DNA of 64,000 nucleotides. It comes from Prosapia bicincta. Lineage: Eukaryota; Arthropoda; Insecta; Hemiptera; Cercopidae. Shown here piece after piece: positions 10,283 to 25,693 of this stretch (position 1 is the first letter of the stretch; every line of letters starts with the position of its first letter). A program made the translations under genes and the position numbers. The notes beneath the pieces are model-generated. The model was not told the DNA's origin and did not search any database. It saw only the letters and a program-made list of their open reading frames with translations. The stretch covers positions 251,067,823 to 251,131,822 of the forward strand of contig JBAIZL010000005.1 of assembly GCA_036971475.1 (NCBI GenBank). The letters are read 5' to 3'.

Positions 10283-12212
10283 TAGTAATAAGTTAGTATT
10301 ATTACTTTACTATAAGTATTCCTTAATAGTAGTAGTTATTAGTATTCCTAGTAGTAAAATACTAAAATAGTAATAAATAATACCTAAATAAGTAAGTAGT
10401 AATAAGTTAGTAATATTACTTTACTATAAGTATTCCTTAATAGTGGTAGTTATTAGTATTCCTAGTAATGAAATACTAAAATAGTAACAACTAATACCTA
10501 AATAAGTAAGTAGTAATAAGTTAGTATTATTACTTTACTATAAGTATTCCTTAATAGTAGTAGTTATTAGTATTCGTAGTAATAAAATACTAATATAGTA
10601 ACAACTAATACTTGAATAAGTAGGTAGTAATAAGTTAGTATTATTACTTTACTATAAGTATTCCTTAATAGTAGTAGTTATTAGTATTCCTAGCAATGAA
10701 ATACTAAAATAGTAACAACTAATACCTAAATAAGTAAGTAGTAATAAGTTAGTATTATTACTTTACTATAAGTATTCCTTAATAGTAGTAGTTATTAGTA
10801 TTCGTAGCAATAAAATACTAATATAGTAACAACTAATACTTGAATAAGTAGGTAGTAATAAGTTAGTATTATTACTTTACTATAAGTATTCCTTAATAGT
10901 AGTAGTTATTAGTATTCCTAGCAATGAAATACTAAAATAGTAACGACTAATACCTAAATAAGTAAGTAGTAATAAGTTAGTATTATTACTTTACTATAAG
11001 TATTCCTTAATAGTAGTAGTTACTAGTATTCCTAGTAATATAATACTAAACTAGTAATAACTAATACTTAAATATGGAAGTAGTAATAAGTTAGTATTAT
11101 TACTTTACTATAAGTATTCCTTAATAGTAGTAGTTATTAGTATTCCTAGTAATAAAATACTAAAATTGTAACAACTAATACCTAAATAAGTAAGTAGTAA
11201 TAAGTTAGTATTATTACTTTACTATAAGTATTCCTTAATAGTAGTAGTTATTAGTATTCCTAGTAATAAAATACTAAAATATTAACAACTAATACTTAAA
11301 TAAGTAAGTAGTAATAAGTTAGTATTATTATTTTAATATAAGTATTCCTTAATAGTAGTAGTTATTAGTAGTCCTAGTAATAAAATTTTAAAATACTAAA
11401 ATAGTAATAACTAATACTTAAATAAGTAGGTAGTAATAAGTTAGTATTATTACTTTACTATAAGTATTCCTTAATAGTAGTAGTTATTAGTATTCTTAGT
11501 AATAAAATACTAAAATAGTAACAACTAATACCTAAATAAGTCAGTAGTAATAAGTTAGTATTATTACTTTACTATAAGTATTCCTTAATAGTAGTAGTTA
11601 TTAGTATTCCTAGTAATAAAATACTAAAATAGTAACAACTAATACCTAAATAAGTAAGTAGTAATAAGTTAGTATTATGACTTTACTATAAGTATTCCTT
11701 AATAGTAGTAGTTATTAGTATTCCTAGTATTAAAATACTAAAATAGTAATAACTAATACTTAAATAAGTAAGTAGTAATAAGTTAGTATTATTACTTTAC
11801 TATAGGTATTCCTTAATAGTAGTGGTTATTAGTATTCCTAGTTAAAAAATACTAAAATAGTAACAACTAATACTGAAATAAGTAAGTAGTAATAAGTTAG
11901 TATTATTACTTTACTATAAGTATTCCTTAATAGTAGTAGTTATTAGTATTCCTAGTAATATAATACTAGAATAGTAATAACTAATACTTAAATATGGAAG
12001 TAGTAATAAGTTAGTATTATTACTTTACTATAAGTATTCCTTAATAGTAGTAGTTATTAGTATTCCTAGTAATAAAATACTGAAATAGTAACAACTAATA
12101 CTTAAATAAGTAAGTAGTAATAAGTTAGTATTATTACTTTACTATAAGTATTCCTTAATAGTAGTAGTTATTAGTATTCCTAGCAATGAAATACTAAAAT
12201 AGTAACGACTAA

Positions 12213-15200
12213 TACCTAAATAAGTAAGTAGTAATAAGTTAGTATTATTACTTTACTATAAGTATTCCTTAATAGTAGTAGTTATTAGTATTCCTAGTAA
12301 TATAATACTAAAATAGTAATAACTAATACTTAAATATGGAAGTAGTAATAAGTTAGTATTATTACTTTACTATAAGTATTCCTTAATAGTAGTAGTTATT
12401 AGTATTCCTAGTAATAAAATACTAAAATAGTAACAACTAATAAATAAATAAGTAAGTAGTAATAAGTTAGTATTATTACTTTACTATAAGTATTCCTTAA
12501 TAGTAGTAGTTATTAGTATTCCTAGTAATAAAATACTAAAATAGTAACAACTAATACCTAAATAAGTAAGTAGTAATAAGTTAGTATTATGACTTTACTA
12601 TAAGTATTCCTTAATAGTAGTAGTTATTAGTATTCCTAGTAATAAAATACTAAAATAGTAATAACTAATACTTAAATAAGTAAGTAGTAATAAGTTAGTA
12701 TTATTACTTTACTATAGGTATTTCTTAATAGTAGTGGTTATTAGTATTCCTAGTTAAAAAAATACTAAAATAGTAACAACTAATACTGAAATAAGTAAGT
12801 AGTAATAAGTTAGTATTATTACTTTACTATAAGTATTCCTTAATAGTAGTAGTTATTAGTATGCCTAGTAATATAATACTAGAATAGTAATAACTAATAC
12901 TTAAATATGGAAGTAGTAATAAATTAGTATTATTACATTACTATAAGTATTCCTTAATAGTAGTAGTTATTAGTATTCCTGGTAATAAAATACTAATATA
13001 GTAACAACTAATACTTGAATAAGTAAGTAGTAATAAGTTAGTATTATTACTTTACTATAAGTATTCCTTAATAGTAGTAGTTATTAGTATTCCTAGCAAT
13101 GAGATACTAAAATAGTAACGACTAATACCTAAATAAGTAAGTAGTAATAAGTTAGTATTATTACTTTACTATAAGTATTCCTTAATAGTAGTAGTTATTA
13201 GTATTCCTAGTAATATAATACTAAAATAGTAATAACTAATACTTAAATATGGAAGTAGTAATAAGTTAGTATTATTACTTTACTATAAGTATTCCTTAAT
13301 AGTAGTAGTTATTATTATTCCTAGTAATAAAATACTAAAATAGTAACAACTAATACCTAAATAAGTAAGTAGTAATAAGTTAGTATTATTACTTTACTAT
13401 AAGTATTCCTTAATAGTAGTAGTTATTAGTATTCCTAGTAATGTAATACTAAAATAGTAATAACTAATACTTAAATATTGAAGTAGTAATAAGTTAGTAT
13501 TATTACTTTACTATAAGTATTCCTAAATAGTAGTAGTTATTAGTATTCCTAGTAATAAAATACTAAAATAGTAACAACTAATACCTAACTATTGAAGTAG
13601 TAATAAGTTAGTATTATTACTTTACTATAAGTATCCCTTAATAGTAGTAGTTATTAGTATTCCTAGTAATAAAATACTAAAATAGTAACAACTACTACCT
13701 AAATAAGTAAGTAGTAATAAGTTAGTATTATTACTTTACTATAAGTATTCCTTAATAGTAGTAGTTATTTTTATTCCTAGTAATAAAATACTAAAATAGT
13801 AACAACTACTACCTAAATAAGTAAGTAGTAATAAGTTAGTATTATTACTTTACTATAAGTATTCCTTAATAGTAGTAGTTATTAGTATTCCTAGCAAAGA
13901 AATACTAAAATAGTAACGACTAATACCTAAATAAGTAAGTAGTAATAAGTTAGTATTATTACTTTACTATAAGTATTCCTTCATAGTAGTAGTTATTAGT
14001 ATTCCTAGTAATAAAATACTAAAATAGTAACAACTAATACTTAAATAAGTAAGTAGTAATAAGTTAGTATTATTATTTTACTATAAGTATTCCTTAATAG
14101 TAGTAGTTATTAGTATTCCCAGTAATAAAATACTAAAATACTAAAATAGTAATAACTAATACTTAAATAAGTAGATAGTAATAAGTTAGTATTATTACTT
14201 TACTATAAGTATTCCTTAATAGTAGTAGTTATTAGTATTCCTAGTAATAAAATACTAAAATAGTAATAACTAATACCTAAATAAGTAAGTAGTAATAAGT
14301 TAGTATTATTACTTTACTATAAGTATTCCTTAATAGTAGTAGTTATTAGTATTCCTAGTTATAAAATACTTAAATAGTAATAACTAATACTTAAATAAGT
14401 AAGTAGTAAGAAGTTAGTATTATTACTTTACTATAAGTATTCCTTAATAGTAGTAGTTATTAGTATTCCTAGTAATAAAATACTAAAATAGTAACAACTA
14501 ATACCTAAATAAGTAAGTAGTAATAAGTTAGTATTATTACTTCACTATAAGTATTCCTTAATAGTAATAGTTATTAGTATTCCTAGTAATAAAATACTAA
14601 AATAGTAATAACTAATACCTAAATAAGTAAGTAGTAATAAGTTAGTATTATTACTTTACTATAAATATTCCTTAATAGTGGTAGTTATTAGTATTCCTAG
14701 TAATAAAATACTAAAATAGTAATAACTAATACTTAAATAAGGAAGTAGTAATAAGTTAGTATTATTACTTTACTATAAGTATTCCTTAATAGTAGTAGTT
14801 ATTAGTATTCCTAGTAATAAAATACTAAAATAGTAACAACTAATACCTAAATAAGTAAGTAGTAATAAGTTAGTATTATTACTTTACTATAAGTATTCCT
14901 TAATAGTAGTAGTTATTAGTATTCCTAGTAATGTAATACTAAAATAGTAATAACTAATACTTAAATATTGAAGTAGTAATAAGTTAGTATTATTACTTTA
15001 CTATAAGTATTCCTAAATAGTAGTAGTTATTAGTATTCCTAGTAATAAAATACTAAAATAGTAACAACTAATACCTAACTATTGAAGTAGTAATAAGTTA
15101 GTATTATTACTTTACTATAAGTATTCCTTAATAGTAGTAGCTATTAGTATTCCTAGTAATAAAATACTAAAATAGTAACAACTAATACCTAAATAAGTAA

Positions 15201-18200
15201 GTAGTAATAAGTTAGTATTATTACTTTACTATAAGTATTCCTTAATAGTAGTAGTTATTAGTATGCCTAGCAATGAAATACTAAAATAGTAACGACTAAT
15301 ACCTAAATAAGTAAGTAGTAATAAGTTAGTATTATTACTTTACTATAAGTATTCCATAATAGTAGTAGTTATTAGTATTCCTCTGAATAAAATACTAAAA
15401 TAGTAACAACTAATACCTAAATAAGTAAGTAGTAATAAGTTAGTATTATGACTTTACTATAAGTATTCCTTAATAGTAGTAGTTATTAGTATTCCTAGTA
15501 ATAAAATACTAAAATAGTAATAACTAATACTTAAATAAGTAAGTAGTAATAAGTTAGTATTATTACTTTACTATAGGTATTCCTTAAAAGTAGTAGTTAT
15601 TAGTATTCCTAGTTATAAAATACTAAAATAGTAACAACTAATACTTAAATATGGAAGTAGTAATAAGTTAGTATTATTACTTTACTATAAGTATTCCTTA
15701 ATAGTAGTAGTTATTAGTATTCCTCTGAATAAAATACTAAAATAGTAACAACTAATACCTAAATAAGTAAGTAGTAATAAGTTAGTATTATGACTTTACT
15801 ATAAGTATTCCTTAATAGTAGTAGTTATTAGTATTCCTAGTAATAAAATACTAAAATAGTAATAACTAATACTTAAATAAGTAAGTAGTAATAAGTTAGT
15901 GTTATTACTTTACTATAGGTATTCCTTAAAAGTAGTAGTTATTAGTATTCCTAGTAATAAAATACTAAAATAGTAACAACTACTACCTAAATAAGTAAGT
16001 AGTAATAAGTTAGTATTATTACTTTACTATAAGTATTCCTTAATAGTAGTAGTTATTAGTATTCCTAGTAATATAATACTAAAATAGTAATAACTAATAC
16101 TTAAATATGGAAGTAGTAATAAGTTAGTATTATTACTTTACTATAAGTATTCCTTAATAGTAGTAGTTATTAGTATTCCTAGTAATAAAATACTAAAATA
16201 GTAACAACTAATAAATAAATAAGTAAGTAGTAATAAGTTAGTATTATTACTTTACTATAAGTATTCCTTAATATTAGTAGTTATTAGTATTCCTAGTAAT
16301 AAAATACTAAAATAGTAACAACTAATACCTAAATAAGTAAGTAGTAATAAGTTAGTATTATGACTTTACTATAAGTATTCCTTAATAGTAGTAGTTATTA
16401 GTATTCCTAGTAATAAAATACTAAAATAGTAATAACTAATACTTAAATAAGTAAGTAGTAATAAGTTAGTATTATTACTTTACTATAGGTATTTCTTAAT
16501 AGTAGTGGTTATTAGTATTCCTAGTTAAAAAAATACTAAAATAGTAACAACTAATACTGAAATAAGTAAGTAGTAATAAGTTAGTATTATTACTTTACTA
16601 TAAGTATTCCTTAATAGTAGTAGTTATTAGTATGCCTAGTAATATAATACTAGAATAGTAATAACTAATACTTAAATATGGAAGTAGTAATAAATTAGTA
16701 TTATTACTTTACTATAAGTATTCCTTAATAGTAGTAGTTATTAGTATTCCTGGTAATAAAATACTAATATAGTAACAACTAATACTTGAATAAGTAAGTA
16801 GTAATAAGTTAGTATTATTACTTTACTATAAGTATTCCTTAATAGTAGTAGTTATTAGTATTCCTAGCAATGAGATACTAAAATAGTAACGACTAATACC
16901 TAAATAAGTAAGTAGTAATAAGTTAGTATTATTACTTTACTATAAGTATTCCTTAATAGTAGTAGTTATTAGTATTCCTAGTAATATAATACTAAAATAG
17001 TAATAACTAATACTTAAATATGGAAGTAGTAATAAGTTAGTATTATTACTTTACTATAAATATTCCTTAATAGTAGTAGTTATTATTATTCCTAGTAATA
17101 AAATACTAAAATAGTAACAACTAATACCTAAATAAGTAAGTAGTAATAAGTTAGTATTATTACTTTACTATAAGTATTCCTTAATAGTAGTAGTTATTAG
17201 TATTCCTAGTAATGTAATACTAAAATAGTAATAACTAATACTTAAATATTGAAGTAGTAATAAGTTAGTATTATTACTTTACTATAAGTATTCCTAAATA
17301 GTAGTAGTTATTAGTATTCCTAGTAATAAAATACTAAAATAGTAACAACTAATACCTAACTATTGAAGTAGTAATAAGTTAGTATTATTACTTTACTATA
17401 AGTATCCCTTAATAGTAGTAGTTATTAGTATTCCTAGTAATAAAATACTAAAATAGTAACAACTACTACCTAAATAAGTAAGTAGTAATAAGTTAGTATT
17501 ATTACTTTACTATAAGTATTCCTTAATAGTAGTAGTTATTTTTATTCCTAGTAATAAAATACTAAAATAGTAACAACTAATACCTAAATAAGTAAGTAGT
17601 AATAAGTTAGTATTATTACTTTACTATAAGTATTCCTTAATAGTAGTAGTTATTAGTATTCCTAGCAATGAAATACTAAAATAGTAACGACTAATACCTA
17701 AATAAGTAAGTAGTAATAAGTTAGTATTATTACTTTACTATAAGTATTCCTTCATAGTAGTAGTTATTAGTATTCCTAGTAATAAAATACTAAAATAGTA
17801 ACAACTAATACTTAAATAAGTAAGTAGTAATAAGTTAGTATTATTATTTTACTATAAGTATTCCTTAATAGTAGTAGTTATTAGTATTCCCAGTAATAAA
17901 ATACTAAAATACTAAAATAGTAATAACTAATACTTAAATAAGTAGATAGTAATAAGTTAGTATTATTACTTTACTATAAGTATTCCTTAATAGTAGTAGT
18001 TATTAGTATTCCTAGTAATAAAATACTAAAATAGTAATAACTAATACCTAAATAAGTAAGTAGTAATAAGTTAGTATTATTACTTTACTATAAGTATTCC
18101 TTAATAGTAGTAGTTATTAGTATTCCTAGTTATAAAATACTTAAATAGTAATAACTAATACTTAAATAAGTAAGTAGTAAGAAGTTAGTATTATTACTTT

Positions 18201-19177
18201 ACTATAAGTATTCCTTAATAGTAGTAGTTATTAGTATTCCTAGTAATAAAATACTAAAATAGTAACAACTAATACCTAAATAAGTAAGTAGTAATAAGTT
18301 AGTATTATTACTTCACTATAAGTATTCCTTAATAGTAATAGTTATTAGTATTCCTAGTAATAAAATACTAAAATAGTAATAACTAATACCTAAATAAGTA
18401 AGTAGTAATAAGTTAGTATTATTACTTTACTATAAATATTCCTTAATAGTGGTAGTTATTAGTATTCCTAGTAATAAAATACTAAAATAGTAATAACTAA
18501 TACTTAAATAAGGAAGTAGTAATAAGTTAGTATTATTACTTTACTATAAGTATTCCTTAATAGTAGTAGTTATTAGTATTCCTAGTAATAAAATACTAAA
18601 ATAGTAACAACTAATACCTAAATAAGTAAGTAGTAATAAGTTAGTATTATTACTTTACTATAAGTATTCCTAAATAGTAGTAGTTATTAGTATTCCTAGT
18701 AATAAAATACTAAAATAGTAACAACTAATACCTAACTATTGAAGTAGTAATAAGTTAGTATTATTACTTTACTATAAGTATTCCTTAATAGTAGTAGCTA
18801 TTAGTATTCCTAGTAATAAAATACTAAAATAGTAACAACTAATACCTAAATAAGTAAGTAGTAATAAGTTAGTATTATTACTTTACTATAAGTATTCCTT
18901 AATAGTAGTAGTTATTAGTATGCCTAGCAATGAAATACTAAAATAGTAACGACTAATACCTAAATAAGTAAGTAGTAATAAGTTAGTATTATTACTTTAC
19001 TATAAGTATTCCTTAATAGTAGTAGTTATTAGTATTCCTCTGAATAAAATACTAAAATAGTAACAACTAATACCTAAATAAGTAAGTAGTAATAAGTTAG
19101 TATTATGACTTTACTATAAGTATTCCTTAATAGTAGTAGTTATTAGTATTCCTAGTAATAAAATACTAAAATAGTAA
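12213..19177 (+). repeat. Tandem duplication, offset 3,771 bp (33 monomers) with a one-monomer deletion
   Basis: 12,213-~14,890 aligns with 15,984-~18,661 at offset 3,771 (33 x 114 + 8 + 1). After that the offset is 3,657, so one 114-bp monomer (the AATGTAAT type near 14,930) is missing from the second copy, and the match continues to 15,520 and 19,177. Shared markers are AATAAATAAATAAG (12,439 and 16,210), the A-run expansion, CTATAAATATTCC (14,661 and 18,432) and the TATGCC monomer (15,260 and 18,917). Several substitutions separate the copies, for example TTACATTA near 12,941 and GCAAAGAAA near 13,896 in the first only. Confidence 0.84.
12685..12799 (+). repeat. 115-bp monomer with 1-bp A-run expansion
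   Basis: GTTAAAAAAATAC has one more A than the related GTTAAAAAATAC monomer near 11,842. It also carries TATTTCTTAAT, AGTAGTGGTTA and ACTGAAATAAG. The same 115-bp unit recurs at an offset of 3,771 (insert near 16,530), confirming that the expansion was copied with the block. Confidence 0.85.
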
Positions 19178-19461
19178 CAACTAATACCTAAATAAGTAAG
19201 TAGTAATAAGTTAGTATTATTACTTTACTATAAGTATTCCTTAATAGTAGTAGTTATTAGTATTCCTAGCAATGAAATACTAAAATAGTAACGACTAATA
19301 CCTAAATAAGTAAGTAGTAATAAGTTAGTATTATTACTTTACTATAAGTATTCCTTCATAGTAGTAGTTATTAGTATTCCTAGTAATAAAATACTAAAAT
19401 AGTAACAACTAATACTTAAATAAGTAAGTAGTAATAAGTTAGTATTATTATTTTACTATAA

Positions 19462-21929
19462 GTATTCCTTAAAAGTAGTAGTTATTAGTATTCCTAGTTA
19501 TAAAATACTAAAATAGTAACAACTAATACTTAAATATGGAAGTAGTAATAAGTTAGTATTATTACTTTACTATAAGTATTCCTTAATGGTAGTAGTTATT
19601 AGTATTCCTCTGAATAAAATACTAAAATAGTAACAACTAATACCTAAATAAGTAAGTAGTAATAAGTTAGTATTATGACTTTACTATAAGTATTCCTTAA
19701 TAGTAGTAGTTATTAGTATTCCTAGTAATAAAATACTAAAATAGTAATAACTAATACTTAAATAAGTAAGTAGTAATAAGTTAGTGTTATTACTTTACTA
19801 TAGGTATTCCTTAAAAGTAGTAGTTATTAGTATTCCTAGTAATAAAATACTAAAATAGTAACAACTACTACCTAAATAAGTAAGTAGTAATAAGTTAGTA
19901 TTATTACTTTACTATAAGTATTCCTTAATAGTAGTAGTTATTAGTATTCCTAGTAATAAAATACTAAAATAGTAACAACTAATACCTAAATAAGTAAGTA
20001 GTAATAAGTTAGTATTATTACTTTACTATAAGTATTCCTTAATAGTAGTAGTTATTAGTATTCCTAGCAATGAAATACTAAAATAGTAACGACTAATACC
20101 TAAATAAGTAAGTAGTAATAAGTTAGTATTATTACTTTACTATAAGTATTCCTTCATAGTAGTAGTTATTAGTATTCCTAGTAATAAAATACTAAAATAG
20201 TAACAACTAATACTTAAATAAGTAAGTAGTAATAAGTTAGTATTATTATTTTACTATAAGTATTCCTTAATAGTAGTAGTTATTAGTATTCCCAGTAATA
20301 AAATACTAAAATACTAAAATAGTAATAACTAATACTTAAATAAGTAGATAGTAATAAGTTAGTATTATTACTTTACTATAAGTATTCCTTAATAGTAGTA
20401 GTTATTAGTATTCCTAGTAATAAAATACTAAAATAGTAATAACTAATACCTAAATAAGTAAGTAGTAATAAGTTAGTATTATTACTTTACTATAAGTATT
20501 CCTTAATAGTCGTAGTTATTAGTATTCCTAGTTATAAAATACTTAAATAGTAATAACTAATACTTAAATAAGTAAGTAGTAAGAAGTTAGTATTATTACT
20601 TTACTATAAGTATTCCTTAATAGTAGTAGTTATTAGTATTCCTAGTAATAAAATACTAAAATAGTAATAACTAATACTTAAATAAGTAAGTAGTAATAAG
20701 TTAGTATTATTACTTTACTATAGGTATTCCTTAAAAGTAGTAGTTATTAGTATTCCTAGTTATAAAATACTAAAATAGTAACAACTAATACTTAAATATG
20801 GAAGTAGTAATAAGTTAGTATTATTACTTTACTATAAGTATTCCTTAATAGTAGTAGTTATTAGTATTCCTCTGAATAAAATACTAAAATAGTAACAACT
20901 AATACCTAAATAAGTAAGTAGTAATAAGTTAGTATTATGACTTTACTATAAGTATTCCTTAATAGTAGTAGTTATTAGTATTCCTAGTAATAAAATACTA
21001 AAATAGTAATAACTAATACTTAAATAAGTAAGTAGTAATAAGTTAGTGTTATTACTTTACTATAGGTATTCCTTAAAAGTAGTAGTTATTAGTATTCCTA
21101 GTAATAAAATACTAAAATAGTAACAACTACTACCTAAATAAGTAAGTAGTAATAAGTTAGTATTATTACTTTACTATAAGTATTCCTTAATAGTAGTAGT
21201 TATTAGTATTCCTAGTAATAAAATACTAAAATAGTAACAACTAATACCTAAATAAGTAAGTAGTAATAAGTTAGTATTATTACTTTACTATAATTATTCC
21301 TTAATAGTAGTAGTTATTAGTATTCCTAGCAATGAAATACTAAAATAGTAACGACTAATACCTAAATAAGTAAGTAGTAATAAGTTAGTATTATTACTTT
21401 ACTATAAGTATTCCTTCATAGTAGTAGTTATTAGTATTCCTAGTAATAAAATACTAAAATAGTAACAACTAATACTTAAATAAGTAAGTAGTAATAAGTT
21501 AGTATTATTATTTTACTATAAGTATTCCTTAATAGTAGTAGTTATTAGTATTCCCAGTAATAAAATACTAAAATACTAAAATAGTAATAACTAATACTTA
21601 AATAAGTAGATAGTAATAAGTTAGTATTATTACTTTACTATAAGTATTCCTTAATAGTAGTAGTTATTAGTATTCCTAGTAATAAAATACTAAAATAGTA
21701 ATAACTAATACCTAAATAAGTAAGTAGTAATAAGTTAGTATTATTACTTTACTATAAGTATTCCTTAATAGTCGTAGTTATTAGTATTCCTAGTTATAAA
21801 ATACTTAAATAGTAATAACTAATACTTAAATAAGTAAGTAGTAAGAAGTTAGTATTATTACTTTACTATAAGTATTCCTTAATAGTAGTAGTTATTAGTA
21901 TTCCTAGTAATAAAATACTAAAATAGTAA
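19462..21929 (+). repeat. Tandem duplication, offset 1,262 bp (11 monomers)
   Basis: 19,462-20,667 matches 20,724-21,929 at offset 1,262, which is 11 x 114 + 8. Shared markers are TTAGTGTTAT (19,781 and 21,043), GTCGTAG (20,511 and 21,773), the GTAAGAAG monomer (20,578 and 21,840) and the CCCAG/8-bp insertion monomer. Differences seen are TTAATGGTAG near 19,586 in the first copy and TATAATTATTCC near 21,293 in the second. Two further TTAGTGTTAT monomers at 15,896 and 23,217 show earlier rounds of spread. Confidence 0.84.
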
Positions 21930-24900
21930 CAACTAATACCTAAATAAGTAAGTAGTAATAAGTTAGTATTATTACTTTACTATAAGTATTCCTTAATAGT
22001 AATAGTTATTAGTATTCCTAGTAATAAAATACTAAAATAGTAATAACTAATACCTAAATAAGTAAGTAGTAATAAGTTAGTATTATTACTTTACTATAAG
22101 TATTCCTTAATAGTAGTAGTTATTAGTATTCCTAGTAATATAATACTAAAATAGTAATAACTAATACTTAAATATGGAAGTAGTAATAAGTTAGTATTAT
22201 TACTTTACTATAAATATTCCTTAATAGTAGTAGTTATTATTATTCCTAGTAATAAAATACTAAAATAGTAACAACTAATACCTAAATAAGTAAGTAGTAA
22301 TAAGTTAGTATTATTACTTTACTATAAGTATTCCTTAATAGTAGTAGTTATTAGTATTCCTAGTAATGTAATACTAAAATAGTAATAACTAATACTTAAA
22401 TATTGAAGTAGTAATAAGTTAGTATTATTACTTTACTATAAGTATTCCTTAATAGTAGTAGTTATTAGTATTCCTAGTAATAAAATACTAAAATAGTAAC
22501 AACTAATACCTAAATAAGTAAGTAGTAATAAGTTAGTATTATTACTTTACTATAAGTATTCCTTAATAGTAGTAGTTATTAGTATTCCTAGTAATGTAAT
22601 ACTAAAATAGTAATAACTAATACTTAAATATTGAAGTAGTAATAAGTTAGTATTATTACTTTACTATAAGTATTCCTAAATAGTAGTAGTTATTAGTATT
22701 CCTAGTAATAAAATACTAAAATAGTAACAACTAATACCTAACTATTGAAGTAGTAATAAGTTAGTATTATTACTTTACTATAAGTATTCCTTAATAGTAG
22801 TAGCTATTAGTATTCCTAGCAATGAAATACTAAAATAGTAACGACTACTACCTAAATAAGTAAGTAGTAATAAGTTAGTATTATTACTTTACTATAAGTA
22901 TTCCTTAATAGTAGTAGTTATTAGTATTCCTCTGAATAAAATACTAAAATAGTAACAACTAATACCTAAATAAGTAAGTAGTAATAAGTTAGTATTATGA
23001 CTTTACTATAAGTATTCCTTAATAGTAGTAGTTATTAGTATTCCTAGTAATAAAATACTAAAATAGTAATAACTAATACTTAAATAAGTAAGTAGTAATA
23101 AGTTAGTATTATTACTTTACTATAGGTATTCCTTAAAAGTAGTAGTTATTAGTATTCCTAGTTATAAAATACTAAAATAGTAACAACTAATACTTAAATA
23201 TGGAAGTAGTAATAAGTTAGTGTTATTACTTTACTATAGGTATTCCTTAAAAGTAGTAGTTATTAGTATTCCTAGTAATAAAATACTAAAATAGTAACAA
23301 CTACTACCTAAATAAGTAAGTAGTAATAAGTTAGTATTATTACTTTATTATAAGTATTCCTTAATAGTAGTAGTTATTAGTATTCCTAGTAATAAAATAC
23401 TAAAATAGTAACAACTAATACCTAAATAAGTAAGTAGTAATAAGTTAGTATTATTACTTTACTATAAGTATTCCTTAATAGTAGTAGTTATTAGTATTCC
23501 TAGCAATGAAATACTAAAATAGTAACGACTAATACCTAAATAAGTAAGTAGTAATAAGTTAGTATTATTACTTTACTATAAGTATTCCTTCATAGTAGTA
23601 GTTATTAGTATTCCTAGTAATAAAATACTAAAATAGTAACAACTAATACTTAAATAAGTAAGTAGTAATAAGTTAGTATTATTATTTTACTATAAGTATT
23701 CCTTAATAGTAGTAGTTATTAGTATTCCCAGTAATAAAATACTAAAATAGTAATAACTAATACCTAAATAAGTAAGTAGTAATAAGTTAGTATTATTACT
23801 TTACTATAAGTATTCCTTAATAGTCGTAGTTATTAGTATTCCTAGTAATAAAATACTAAAATAGTAACAACTAATACCTAAATAAGTAAGTAGTAATAAG
23901 TTAGTATTATTACTTTACTATAAGTATTCCTTAATAGTAATAGTTATTAGTATTCCTAGTAATAAAATACTAAAATAGTAATAACTAATACCTAAATAAG
24001 TAAGTAGTAATAAGTTAGTATTATTACTTTACTATAGGTATTCCTTAATAGTGGTAGTTATTAGTATTCCTAGTAATAAAATACTAAAATAGTAATAACT
24101 AATACTTAAATAAGGAAGTAGTAATAAGTTAGTATTATTACTTTACTATAAGTATTTCTTAATAGTAGTAGTTATTAGTATTCCTAGTAATAAAATACTA
24201 AAATAGTAATAACTAATACCTAAATAAGTAAGTAGTAATAAGTTAGTATTATTACTTTACTATAAATATTCCTTAATAGTGGTAGTTATTAGTATTCCTA
24301 GTAATAAAATACTAAAATAGTAATAACTAATACTTAAATAAGGAAGTAGTAATAAGTTAGTATTATTACTTTACTATAAGTATTCCTTAATAGTAGTAGT
24401 TATTAGTATTCCTAGTAATAAAATACTAAAATAGTAACAACTAATACCTAAATAAGTAAGTAGTAATAAGTTAGTATTATTACTTTACTATAAGTATTCC
24501 TTAATAGTAGTAGTTATTAGTATTCCTAGTAATGTAATACTAAAATAGTAATAACTAATACTTAAATATTGAAGTAGTAATAAGTTAGTATTATTACTTT
24601 ACTATAAGTATTCCTAAATAGTAGTAGTTATTAGTATTCCTAGTAATAAAATACTAAAATAGTAACAACTAATACCTAACTATTGAAGTAGTAATAAGTT
24701 AGTATTATTACTTTACTATAAGTATTCCTTAATAGTAGTAGCTATTAGTATTCCTAGTAATAAAATACTAAAATAGTAACAACTAATACCTAAATAAGTA
24801 AGTAGTAATAAGTTAGTATTATTACTTTACTATAAGTATTCCTTAATAGTAGTAGTTATTAGTATGCCTAGCAATGAAATACTAAAATAGTAACGACTAA

Positions 24901-25693
24901 TACCTAAATAAGTAAGTAGTAATAAGTTAGTATTATTACTTTACTATAAGTATTCCTTAATAGTAGTAGTTATTAGTATTCCTCTGAATAAAATACTAAA
25001 ATAGTAACAACTAATACCTAAATAAGTAAGTAGTAATAAGTTAGTATTATGACTTTACTATAAGTATTCCTTAATAGTAGTAGTTATTAGTATTCCTAGT
25101 AATAAAATACTAAAATAGTAATAACTAATACTTAAATAAGTAAGTAGTAATAAGTTAGTATTATTACTTTACTATAGGTATTCCTTAAAAGTAGTAGTTA
25201 TTAGTATTCCTAGTTATAAAATACTAAAATAGTAACAACTAATACTTAAATATGGAAGTAGTAATAAGTTAGTATTATTACTTTACTATAAGTATTCCTT
25301 AATAGTAGTAGTTATTAGTATTCCTCTGAATAAAATACTAAAATAGTAACAACTAATACCTAAATAAGTAAGTAGTAATAAGTTAGTATTATGACTTTAC
25401 TATAAGTATTCCTTAATAGTAGTAGTTATTAGTATTCCTAGTAATAAAATACTAAAATAGTAATAACTAATACTTAAATAAGTAAGTAGTAATAAGTTAG
25501 TATTATTACTTTACTATAGGTATTCCTTAAAAGTAGTAGTTATTAGTATTCCTAGTAATAAAATACTAAAATAGTAACAACTACTACCTAAATAAGTAAG
25601 TAGTAATAAGTTAGTATTATTACTTTACTATAAGTATTCCTTAATAGTAGTAGTTATTAGTATTCCTAGTAATAAAATACTAAAATAGTAACA

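Noticed and set aside
12430..12460. Matrix-attachment A-box (AATAAATAAA) and yeast-type ARS consensus
   Set aside because: The A-box match occurs only in two copies of one variant (near 12,440 and 16,211) and is expected by chance at this base composition. No full 11-base ARS core match was found in the consensus on either strand.
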